A stretch of 64,000 nucleotides of DNA from Batkoa obscura (Eukaryota > Entomophthoromycota > Entomophthoromycetes > Entomophthorales > Batkoaceae): NCBI GenBank assembly GCA_030770535.1, contig JASVEC010000005.1, positions 496,001 through 560,000 of the forward strand, written 5' to 3'. The translations under genes were made by a program, and so were the position numbers. Under the pieces are notes generated by a model. The model had not been told where the DNA came from. It saw only the letters and a list, made by a program, of their open reading frames with translations, and ran no database searches. Below, piece after piece: positions 48,163 to 58,478 of this stretch (positions within the stretch are counted from its first letter, which is position 1; each line of letters starts with the position of its first letter).

Positions 48163-49146
48163 TTATTTACGTTGAATTAACTTTAAGAGTGATACAAATA
48201 AAGATTTAAACTTGGCATATACCTTATTATGAAGAAGTAGCAAAAGGATAGGATTTATGAGTGAAAAGGAATAGAGTGAAGCAAAGATGATAGACGACAA
48301 TACCCCGTTTAAAGTAAAATTTGTACTACTATTGGACATAATACTATGATAGATCATTAAAATAATAGACGGCAATATAAATAGCACATAACAAGTCACA
48401 AATGATACTGCTTTAAAAAACAACTTGGTTTCTATTTTAACTCCTTTTTTTATTTTTTCCTTGTTAGTAACACTGTAGTCTTTAATATTACTATCATCAT
48501 CCAATGGATAAAACTGACTTGAATGATTCGTTGATTCCAAATTCATATTAGTCAATGTTTTTGTTTTGTCCCTAATTTTTAAAATTCCGTAATAACAATA
48601 AAGGATAATCAAGGTATTTGTAATTAATATAAGGATCATGAAATAGTATAAGCTCTTACTAGCAATCCCACCCGCTGGGGGGCTCATACACATCATATAA
48701 GAAGATGTGTATTCAAATTGATGATTGATAGCAGTTGCTATAGCCAAGGCTAAAGTACCACCAATCATACCAGCTGCAGTAATCCAAAGGATTACTTTGG
48801 GCATTTTTAGATCTTTGATAATTAAATACCGCTCTAAAGATAAAAGTGCTACCCCACAACTACTTCCGATAGGCATAACATTGTGGAAAACCCCCAGTAT
48901 TTGGCAACCTATGACATCTCGCATTGGATTATGGTTTGTTGATAAAGTTATTGCTTCTTGGGCTATTCCAACAATGGGGAGTGTAATGTCACAGAATATG
49001 GTTAGTAAAATGAAACTTAATCCTAATAGTAGCCCAGATTCTTTGCGTAAAAAAAAGACTGTGATGACTACTATCAGGTTTAACAAGATGCTTATTACCC
49101 CCAGTATATCACTAATTATCTCTATAGCAAAAACGTTTAAACCCAT
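48163..49146 (-). CDS. Rhodopsin-like seven-helix receptor with ERY motif
   Basis: A single-exon, 327-residue receptor of a different subfamily from the other two. N23 in helix 1, D53 in helix 2 and C81 at helix 3 (GCQILG) are placed, and helix 3 ends in E105-R106-Y107, the orthodox class A switch. Helix 7 has SLINPILLLL. The third inner loop (about 195-240) is long, polar and rich in Ser, Thr and Lys, suited to G-protein or kinase contacts. A Met- and Cys-containing second outer loop (MMCMSPPAGG) could pair with C81. It lies between the two inverted tRNA-Thr genes. The ligand is unknown. Confidence 0.85.
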   Translation of the reverse strand: MGLNVFAIEIISDILGVISILLNLIVVITVFFLRKESGLLLGLSFILLTIFCDITLPIVGIAQEAITLSTNHNPMRDVIGCQILGVFHNVMPIGSSCGVALLSLERYLIIKDLKMPKVILWITAAGMIGGTLALAIATAINHQFEYTSSYMMCMSPPAGGIASKSLYYFMILILITNTLIILYCYYGILKIRDKTKTLTNMNLESTNHSSQFYPLDDDSNIKDYSVTNKEKIKKGVKIETKLFFKAVSFVTCYVLFILPSIILMIYHSIMSNSSTNFTLNGVLSSIIFASLYSFSLINPILLLLLHNKVYAKFKSLFVSLLKLIQRK

Positions 49147-50500
49147 TTAATTTAAAATTAGAAGTTAAAAAAGAAACCTTTATCTATTTATATGTTCTTT
49201 GTCAACTTTCTTTTATTTTATGTTCTTACTAATTTTATATTTTTAAACAAGTTGGTTTGGCAGGATTAATAAAATAACTTTGGTGTTTTAATTTTCAAAT
49301 TGATATAGCTGATTATCAAAAATAAAATAAATTATTTGAATAGTTTAATAACTTATTTTAAATATGTTTAATAAATAAATACATTTATTTATTATTTAAA
49401 GTGTAGTCTTAAGCTCAACTCTTTTTACTTGACTTTTATTTTTAGTCTTAATTTTAACTATTTCTGTACTCAAATCTTATGACTCAAGTTTGGAACCTTA
49501 TTTTATTTGATTGTTGTTCATATTTACTATGACTCTAATTGGAATTAAATAACTTGAATTGTATATTAAGTGTCTCCTTTAACTATAGTTTCTGTTCCTT
49601 TAAAATTCGATAACTTATAAAGTCAACTTTTTTAAACGTGTTATCGATTAATAAACTTTTATGACTATTTATTTATAAGTCAATCTATTGTAGTTTTAAT
49701 ATATCAAACTTGAAACATTTTTATAAAAAAGCAATGTAAACACTATTTTGTTTAGTAATTAAATTTTTCTTTAAAATAAGTTCTAATGTTATTAATATAA
49801 ATCTTCCAATTTTTAAATTAAGAATGAAAAATAGTTTTAAAATTAATAAAAAGTTATAATAGGTCCTTAGTGATAGCAAAAACACGATGTAGTATTATGT
49901 TTAATGTCCTTTTCTATTGATATAAATTGAATACGTTTAATGACGATTATAAATTTTTACTCCAAGGATTTCATTTATATATTCGAATAAATTTTGTTTT
50001 ATAAATATACATCATAAACGAATGAATGTTAAATAAGATCAAACCTGAAAACAGATTATTTAATAACTTATTGTTATCTAAAATTCTACTAAAATAGCAA
50101 TAACTAATTTTAATAACATTGTTTATTTTAGACTCAACTATTTTTTTTGTCACTACACATGGTTTTCTTTGCTTGAATAAAATTTTAAAAGTTATATTCT
50201 ATACAGAGTTAAATATTCATTACGTTTATTAATATAGCGAAAAAAAGTATAGGCATGTAAGAATTCCAAGGGTAATAAAAAACAGAAAATAAAACAATTA
50301 ATTATCATTAAATTGAACTTATAATATTTGCAAATTGTTTAAAATTTAGAAATTTTTCGCAAATTTACTCCAAGTTCATCCAAAATTACTCATTGAACAT
50401 TCATGACTAATACTAAATGCAAATCAACACGACCAATAAAAAGCAAAATTTTATCAAATATCATCCATAAATCATCAAAAGCCAATTTTAAATTTCAAAG
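49147..50500. other. Intergenic, divergent promoter region
   Basis: About 1.35 kb of AT-rich sequence between divergent genes. No gene, RNA or MITE copy is seen. Confidence 0.4.
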
Positions 50501-51883
50501 ATGAATAGCTCACCTAAAGAATATAAATCATACTATTGTCCGTGTTTGAACATTAGATTAAATTTAAAAACAGAACTAAAAAAGGAAGAAGCTGATGATG
50601 GAATTCATGATGAAATATTCCAAGGTTTTAAATGGTCATTGTTACAAAGGAACGGAGCTGTTGTAGTAAATTTAATTTCCTTTAATATATGTAATGTTTT
50701 AAATGTTGTCTTAGGAATATATTAATCTAACAAAAAGAGAGATAAAGAACCATTTTAGTTTTACTAAATGTATTAATTGCAACTATGAAGTGTACGCCTA
50801 TGACGTTACAGACTCAACCGCTTTTCAGACTGATACAAGGCCAATCTTATTTAATATGCACTTGTTAGTAAGTTCCCAAAACAAATTCTTTTTTTTTTTA
50901 ATTGTTACATAATTAGAATGAAGAAAAAGCCGAAACTGTAAGAAAGAGAGAGGATTATTCGAAATGTTTTAGAATGGTTGTGACTCAAGATGAAGTAAAT
51001 AAAAGTATTGAAAAGAAAGGTAAGGTATTTGAAAAATAATTTGTGAGCAAGAAGTAACGATTTTTTAGACGATGAGTTGCTATCAACTAAATTAAAAGAT
51101 TTTGAGAAGAAAGAGTTATTGAAAATGGAATTAAAGATTGAAGAGTTTATTGAAAAGCAGAAGAAAGCACATTCAAAGAAGATAAATAAAAGTAAAAAAG
51201 AGAAACAAATGATTGAAAATAAACTAATTATCAATCAAAGACAAGACAATAAAGATCCTTTTGCTTTAAATAGCATCAACGTTACTATTGGTGATATACA
51301 TTCACCACCAATAAAACCTAAAGCATGTAACTTGGAAATGTCGGATTTCTCTTCAGATGAAGACCATTACGCTATTAACGAAGACGAAGGTGATGAAAAT
51401 CTATTTGATCTAGATGAAGATATAAACGATGATGATGATGATAATATCGAGATAGACAATAGTAATAACCTTGAAGCTAATGAAGCTAACGATTCATTGG
51501 TCGAAAACACTGTTATTCCTGGCTCTTTTGTAGCTCAGGGTAAATGGAATGCGTCTCGATTTAAGAAATATTCGACCTTTGATGACGATGATATAAAATT
51601 GGATTTAGGTAAATGCTATATTATTAGAATACAACAATAAAAACTGATAACAATATTTTTTAAAATAGAACAAGAAAATGTAGATGATACGAGTAATAGT
51701 TTATATTCAAGTTCTGTACCAATACCAATTCATATGAATAAAATGAAGTCTGTCGGTATTCCTTCAACTATTCAAGAAGACCAAGTCATAGAAGAATTCC
51801 TTCCTCCACATCTTTTGAATCATTCCGATGCATTTGATCAAGTTCCTAAATCACTTTCATACTCGTTAAATTGGAAGGAATAA
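50501..51883 (+). CDS. Unrecognised protein with CxC/CxxC pair and acidic region
   Basis: Five exons (50501-50665, 50715-50867, 50917-51019, 51069-51608, 51669-51883) keep phase and give 391 residues. Near the N-terminus, YYCPCLN (about 12-18) and KCINCNYEVYAYDV (about 75-88) could form a four-cysteine zinc site in a small folded domain of ~110 residues (with FQGFKWSL between). A charged helix (about 150-200, Lys/Glu rich) and an acidic, disordered region (DEDINDDDDD) follow. The C-terminus has short conserved-looking motifs (GSFVAQGKW, EEFLPPHLL, SLSYSLNWKE) that could be protein-binding peptides. I do not recognise the family. Confidence 0.7.
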
Positions 51884-52153
51884 GGGATGGTATTGTATCA
51901 GTATATTTTTTATTTAATAAAATATTTAAATTCTACTAAAATCCAATACCAAGACTACAAATGATACTGCGATAGCTATAAATAAAACAGTTAAAGTAAT
52001 GGATTTAATTTTTTTCAAACTGTTTATTCAAATTAGCTACTTACATTACTCGATTTACTTCATATTAGAGAAAAGCTAAATAAATAATATTGAAAAGATA
52101 CTTTTGTTCCATTGTGTTTAAGTATCTGACGTTAAAATTATAGTTAGTAAAAA
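51884..52153. other. Intergenic
   Basis: Short AT-rich spacer between the Cys-motif gene and the tRNA on the other strand. Nothing recognised. Confidence 0.4.
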
Positions 52154-52226
52154 TGCCTTCTATCGGAATCGAACCAATGACCTTCCGCTTACTAGGCGGA
52201 CGCTCTGCCAACTGAGCCAAGAAGGC
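52154..52226 (-). tRNA. tRNA-Thr (anticodon AGT), inverted second copy
   Basis: Identical over all 73 nt to the tRNA at 47846-47918 and in the opposite orientation, 4.2 kb away. The flanks are not similar beyond a few bases, so this is either an old duplication kept identical by selection or gene conversion, or dispersal of the tRNA alone. Confidence 0.95.
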
Positions 52227-52537
52227 GCTACTTACTATGATAGCTGAGAAATATTTATTAAATATTTTAAATTTTTCTACTTTATAAAAAAATTTAATTT
52301 ATTGCTATTAATTTAATTTTAAGTTGGAAAAGGATACTCGAATAAGAATAGTATCATCAAGAAGCTATATACCTTTAAAATTAGTTATAGTTACAAATAG
52401 CAAGAGTACAATTTTTTGTTTTGTTTCAAAAAATCAATTTTACTTAGATAGATGGTTAAAAACCATGACGTTTTTTTAAGTAATTCGTTAAAATAACTTA
52501 TTTTGTAAATTACATTACATTCTAATCAAATAGTGTA

Positions 52538-52755
52538 CAGCTATGGTCATAAATATTGGCGTAAAATTCTGTTTACTGTGAATAAAAATCTTGTGTTTGC
52601 ATTTTATTTGAAATAATTTAGTAATCTATTTTAGAATTTAAAGTGCATTTATCACAAAATTTTAAATTTTAACTGTGAACGGATTATTATTCGAATAAAC
52701 CAATTTTTTAGTCACAGTAAACAGAATTTTACGCCAATATTTATGATCATGATTA
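52538..52755 (+). mobile_element. Tc1/mariner-like MITE
   Basis: A 218-bp element bounded by TA on each side. Its terminal inverted repeats match almost perfectly from CATAAATATTGGCGTAAAA through TTCTGTTTACTGTGA (about 34 bp; 52548-52581 against 52713-52746), with weaker matching in the outer ~10 bp. It has no coding capacity. TA flanks and the repeat's style suggest mobilisation by a Tc1/mariner/pogo transposase in trans. Confidence 0.8.
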
Positions 52756-52805
52756 TATTAGATAAATAAAGTCAGTTTTAAACTTTGTTTGTTTAAATTG
52801 ATAAG

Positions 52806-54608
52806 ATGGTAGATGAAAACGAAAGTAACAGACAAAAAAACAAAGATAATTTACTAATGAATAAATAGATACAATTAGAGAAATTCAAGAAGTAATATGG
52901 ATAAAAGAGGAGAAAAAAATGGAAACAATGATCAAAGAAATTAAAATAAATTATGGATTAAGACAAGAGCTCTTTGTATTTTATTTATATCAATTTAACA
53001 GCTTATATTTGAAAATTTGGTGTATGGAGCATATATTTGATATTAAGAATAAGGATATAAGGAATTTTTTCAAAGTAAGTTTTGTTTTTTTAGCTTATAT
53101 TTTTTATATTTTTTATATTTTTTATATTTTTGTAGAATGAAAGCGAGTATCATTTAAAAAATAGTAATAATAACGAGCTAATAGTGTTAAGCTTGAAGTA
53201 TTTTAATCATCTGTTTAGCAATTATGAGATTTATGAAAATGAGGAAGAGAAAGAAGAGGAGAAAGAAAAGATTAATTTTTTGTACTTAAATTGGTTAAAG
53301 AAGGGGAATTTAATTAGCAAAATACAAAAAAATGAAGCGTATTTAATTCAAAATAAGGCTACGTACTCTAATTTTGTTATTAACCTAATTGATATTAATG
53401 AACAAACTAATGAAAGTAATTTGGAATACTTTTTATCATTAATGTTAAAGTTGATTATTAAAGAAAACTATGAGTATATAATTAATTTAATAATCGATAA
53501 CATTTCAAAAGTAAAAGGCAATTATTTTGCTATCATTCAACAAATTATCCGTTTTCTAGTTCATAATGATGCTATTTATTATGATTATTTTTTAGAGAAA
53601 ATTATACAGTTTGTTAATCTTAAATTAAATCAATCTAACCAATTTGACCAAATTAAAATTAGCTTTATTTTATTTGCTGAGATTAGCTTAATTGACGTTA
53701 GTAGCATTGGAGATGAAGATATAACCAAAAAGGTATTCGATATTATTATATTAATAGGCAATCTAGGGTATCAGTATATTATTAGTAAACATGAAGAGTT
53801 ACTAAGGTTGTATTGTAAATTAATTAACAAATATGTCAATTGCAAAGATGGTAATTTAATAGCCCATTTAAATTTAATAATGAACAATAGGAATTTTTTC
53901 TTGGACATGATATACCGGTTATATTTAAAGTATCCTAAATTTTACTCTGATTTATTTAGACAAGGGGAAGTTCACTTATTGAAATACAAAAACATCCAAT
54001 ACAAAAAGTTCATCTTGAATTGTAACGATCAATTGGTGGCTTTATACTATAAAGAAAAATACAATAAAGATGACAATAAAGATAAGAGTAATAATGAACT
54101 AGTTAACAAAAATAATCTTCAGTTATTGTCAACTAGCATTTTTATCATTAAAGATAATTTAATCAATAAAGTAGTATTCAATGAATAGTTTATTAATATA
54201 TTAATATATTAATCGTTGCTTTTAGGTCAATAATCAAATACTCCACATAAAAAGTGAACAAGAGTTTACTAAGTTATACAATTCATATGAGATAAGGTAA
54301 ATAAGCTTATTGTTATTATTATTATTGATTTAATAATTATAACAAATAGTATTAAGTTAAATTTAATTCCGAAACTAAAAATAAACCTTGATTGGCTTTA
54401 TTTTGTCAATGATAAGATGGCCTATTTGTTTTATGTTGATTCTCATCAGCTACTTTTATTTTATTTTAGCAATATAAAACCAAATAGCAATAACAGTAAT
54501 AATAGTAATGATAGCGATGATAATACTATTGTTATTGTTAAATCGAATTTATTTATTAATCCTTTTCTCTTATGGAATTTTGTGTTTCATCCCTGTCTAA
54601 ATGAGTGA
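52806..54608 (+). CDS. Unrecognised helical protein, five exons
   Basis: Exons 52806-52824, 52869-53074, 53136-54170, 54226-54296 and 54350-54608 keep phase and give 529 residues. The first exon is 19 nt; its intron ends after a clear TTACTAAT branch site. The protein is almost wholly predicted alpha-helix with Ile/Leu/Asn-rich segments spaced like HEAT or armadillo repeats, an acidic run (about 100-115, EEEKEEEKEK), a low-complexity Asn/Asp/Lys stretch (about 385-400) and a poly-Asn/Ser patch (about 480-492). No catalytic motif or membrane span is evident. I do not recognise the family. It starts 50 bp after the Tc1/mariner-like MITE, which may lie in its promoter. Confidence 0.65.
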
Positions 54609-54676
54609 TTTTATTGGCTGAATAATAAATAAAATTGTAATTAAATTTGTTTATGTGTTTTTAAATTTTGAGTAAA

Positions 54677-55911
54677 ATGAGCAACGAAGATCACGTAAAG
54701 AGTAGTGAAATTAGCAAAGTAGTATGTTTTGGATCCATCAATATTGATGAGGTCTATGGATTGCATCATATTAATTTACCAGGAGAAACTCAATACTCTA
54801 ATCAAGTTAATCATTTCTCGGGTGGTAAAGGTAAGAAGTAGAATGGTATCGTACTTTATACACTTATCAATTTAAATTAGGAGCTAATCAATCTGTAGCA
54901 GGAGCAAAAGTAAGTTGCTGAATTTCAAATTTTTATTCAATAGTTAAATAAATAAGGCAGGGGGGAAAGTATACCATTGTGGTAAAATAGGAAGAGATGG
55001 AGATTTTATCTTAAAAGAGATGAAAGAAGCTAGAGTAAACTTAGATTTTACTATTAGAGATGAAACTAAGGTAATTAAAAAAGAAAAAGAAAAAAAAAGT
55101 ATTAATAAAAATAGAACACAGGAAAAGCTATCATTCAAGTAGCCCAAGATAGTGGAGAAAATAGTATTATATTATATCCAGGGTGTAACCATGAAATTCA
55201 AGAAAAAGAGATTGAAGATTTGTTTGAAAAGAAGTTTTTTAAAAAATCAGATTTGTTGTTATTGCAAAATGAAATTAATAACATTGATAAAATTATTAAA
55301 CATGCTCACTCAAATGGTAATGATACTTTATTTTAATTTGCAACAATATTTATTCTTTAGAAATGGATATTGTTTATAATCCTGCCCCTTATTCGACAAA
55401 TATAAGCAAAACTATACCATGGGATAGATTGAGTGTAATTGTATTAAATCAAATTGAAGCTAAAGAGTTAAATAACTACTTTAATAACTCGAATAATAAT
55501 AATAGTAAAGAAGAAGGGACCGAAGAAGAGTACATAGCTATAGGAAAAGGTATTATGGGCAAAATAGTCCAGACGAACCAAAAGAGCCAATTAAAAAGCA
55601 TTATAATAACCCTAGGTGCAGCAGGTTGTTTACTATTTTCTATTGATGAGCCCAAAGTTGAAAAGTTGTCTTCGTTTAGCCCCATAGATAAAGTCATTGA
55701 TACTACCGGTGCTGGCGATTGTTTTATAGGCTATTTTATCACTTCATTAAGCCGCGCTCATCCTTCTACTCGATATCATTTTAATCAACTAATTATGTCT
55801 TGTAAGTTTGGTGCAGCTGCTTCAGCTCTTGCAGTTACTAGATCTGGTGCTATGAAATCTTTTCCTGCTTTTGATGAGGTAAAGTCTAATTATGGCAGTG
55901 AGTTAGAATGA
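54677..55911 (+). CDS. Ribokinase (PfkB family)
   Basis: Five exons (54677-54830, 54881-54909, 54957-55070, 55115-55316, 55361-55911) give 349 residues. It phosphorylates D-ribose at O5. PfkB landmarks are in order: VVCFGSINIDEV, HFSGGKGANQSVAGAKAGG (sugar-binding Gly motif, about 48-66), CGKIGRDGDFI, VYNPAPYS, VLNQIEAKEL and DTTGAGDCFIGYF with the anion hole and catalytic Asp. KFGAAASALAVTRSGAMKSFP is the usual C-terminal potassium- and ATP-site stretch. An Asn/Glu-rich insertion (about 200-222) is lineage-specific. A decayed copy lies 1.4 kb downstream on the same strand. Confidence 0.92.
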
Positions 55912-56198
55912 TTCTCATTGTTGTCGACTTTGTTCTTTTATAAATGAACTAATAGCACCTTCTGACCCTGTATTTTATATTTATAAATTGAACTTTGTAA
56001 TTTAATTCTAAAACTAATTTAATTTACAAATAATGACGTAAGGATAGTTTCAAACTGATGCGAGAATTTCAATCGTTTCCAAACTCAGCTAAGCTTAACT
56101 CAAAAGTATAAAAAGCTTAACTTTTAAAATCTATCTTATTTTTTATAACAGATTTAGTTTTGTATTGGTTTTTGATTTAGCACATAACTCTGAGTAAA

Positions 56199-56436
56199 AT
56201 GGGTATAAATTTATCGGATAGAGATGCCATATTGATCATAGTATCCTTCTTCTTACCACCAGTTGGTGTATTTATTAAACGAGGTTTACGCGCTGATTTT
56301 TGGATCAACCTTGGGTTGACTTTGTTAGGATATATTCCAGGTAACTTTATTACTATAGTTTAGAATAATAGCTTAACAATTAATAGGGATGATCCACGCT
56401 TGGTACATTGTCATTGAACATCGGGATTATTTGTAA
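56199..56436 (+). CDS. PMP3: Pmp3/UPF0057 plasma-membrane proteolipid
   Basis: Two exons (56199-56340, 56387-56436) encode 63 residues, the usual size. Pmp3 is a small two-helix protein of the plasma membrane that affects membrane potential and cation tolerance. The hallmark FFLPPVGVFIKRGLRADFWIN is present, with helix 1 at about 10-27 and helix 2 at about 36-55 (LGLTLLGYIPGMIHAWYIV). The splice joins P-G-M-I-H-A-W, a conserved run. It lies between ribokinase and its decayed copy. Confidence 0.93.
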
Positions 56437-57284
56437 ATATGAAATTAATTTAAACGGTATCAAATAGGGTTTATTAATAATAAAATAATAAATAAATAGT
56501 TTTTTTAACTATTTAATCAATTTAAATATTGTTCTTTTTGGGTGTTCACTTAAGAGATAAAATATCAATATAAGAAATGCGCTATATATTTATAATTTTA
56601 AATGGTATTAAATAGTAAACTTATTCCTTTACAAAATAAAATTGTCAATTTTTCTTATATTTATGATTTATGATCGTTTACATGAAATTAAAATTTGGCT
56701 GAAATTCTCGATTATGTAAGTAGAAAAATTAATAACATATTGCTATATGGACTACACTAAAAATACAATCTCAAACCTGAGTTAAGAGATGGTGTATGGA
56801 GCATGTATAAAATATCAATTTGGTTTTAAAAGTTGAAATCTATATCTCAATGATAATGTTAACCATTTAGTTTAAAAATATAATCAATTTTTAAATTGTG
56901 TTTCGTATTTTTGAAAAACCACATAAAACTTGGCATTTCTCAGTAGAACTCACAGCCCTCCATTATTTATTTTAAACAGTATGTTCAAAGAATGCCTTTA
57001 GAAAGTAATTCTTACTTTGAGTAATCCTTATCTTTTTTTTTCACAATTATCGTATCTGAGAGATGATTTGAATAAGTGTTGCTGAAAAAGGCTTAAACTA
57101 CTGCAACCAGCTCACTTTAATTCACAATGTACAATTAATTTTTTCTTTTCTGTTCAAGTTGAGCATCTATGCTTCTTTCTTACTTAGCCAATCATTTTTA
57201 CATTATTTTGTTTTTATCATTTTGATAAAATTATTTTTGAGTAAAAAGTCAATGTAAATTTCTTAATTTCTTGTTTTAAATAAA
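56437..57284. other. Intergenic
   Basis: About 0.85 kb of AT-rich sequence downstream of PMP3. No gene is seen. Confidence 0.4.
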
Positions 57285-58478
57285 ATGGATAGAATAATAT
57301 GCTTCGGATCTATCAACATCAATGAAGTTTATGATCTCTCTATAGGCGATTTCCCTACAAATACATAGTATTCTAATAAAGTTCGTCATTTTTTAGAGCG
57401 CAATGGTAAGATTAGAACAATATAACCCTTCATAGAAATATTAATCGAAATAAGAGCTAAGCAATCAGTAGCTGCGGCGAAAGTAAATGGCTGAATCCCA
57501 TATTCTTATTTGATACGCGATCGAATTAGGGATGCGGGGATATATATCATTGTGGAAAAATAGGAAGGGATGGAGAATGTATATCAAAAGAAGTGATAAA
57601 AGCAGGAGTAGATACTGAATGTATTTTCAGAGATGAAGCCAAGGTATTTAAATTACAAAATCAAATTGAATTAAAAAATAGTATGCTGGAAAAACTATTA
57701 CTTAAATAGCAAAACATTTTGATGAATAGAGTAAGATATTGTATCCAGGGTGTAACCAACAGATTGGAAAAAAAGAGATTGGGTCCTTGTTTGAAGATTG
57801 TTTTTTTAATGAAACAGACTTGGTATTAATACAAAACGAAATCAACAACGTTGATGAAATTAATCATCATATCTATCTAAATGGTAGAACCTTTACATAT
57901 TTTATAATAGAAAGTAAATATTTAGATATGAATATCATTTATAACCTTTTTCCTTATTTGCTCGATATGAGTGGAATTATACCATGGGAAAAATTGGATA
58001 TGGTTATATTAAATCAAACTGAAGCTATAGAATTAAACAATTATTTTAATAAGACTTACAGCGATCTCAATGAAAACGTAAGTAAAAGAGTATTTATAAA
58101 GATAGGAAAGGATATCGTAAAAAAAATAAGATGGATGAAGATAACCGATTGATATGTGCTATCATAAACTTAGGTAAAAAAAGGTTTTTTAATATTCTCT
58201 AGTGAAAATAAGTTTGCAAATTGTAGCCCTATAAACCTAAAGGTAGAACTGTTGGTGCTGATGGTACAGCTAATTGTTTTATTGGTTATTTTGCTACTTT
58301 ATTGGTTAATATGGATATTTCTATTCGATTTGACTTTGACCAATTAATTTTAAACTGTAAAATTCCAATAGCGGCTTCAGTTATTTCTATTACTATATCT
58401 GGTGCTATAAAATCATTTCCTACATTAGAGCAGATACATGCAACTTGTTTTTGGGAATTGAAAGTTTATAAATTCTAA
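57285..58478 (+). pseudogene. Decayed ribokinase copy
   Basis: A degenerate duplicate of the gene at 54677-55911 in the same orientation. The start (ICFGSINI-EVY), HCGKIGRDGE, PGCNQQIGKKEI, IQNEINNVDEI, IPWEKLDMVILNQTEA and FPTLEQ blocks are recognisable in the right order, and intron places are partly kept (GTAAG near 57403). Damage includes a TAG in place of Gln (57366), further stops near 57706 and 57726, loss of the Gly-Lys-Gly sugar motif, and change of TTGAGDCF to GADGTANCF, which removes the catalytic Asp context. It cannot make an active enzyme. PMP3 lies between the two, so the duplicated unit was not a simple adjacent tandem or PMP3 came in later. Confidence 0.85.

Noticed and set aside
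53085-53133. TTTTATATT tandem words
   Set aside because: They are the polypyrimidine-rich end of an intron; a simple-sequence run without wider meaning.
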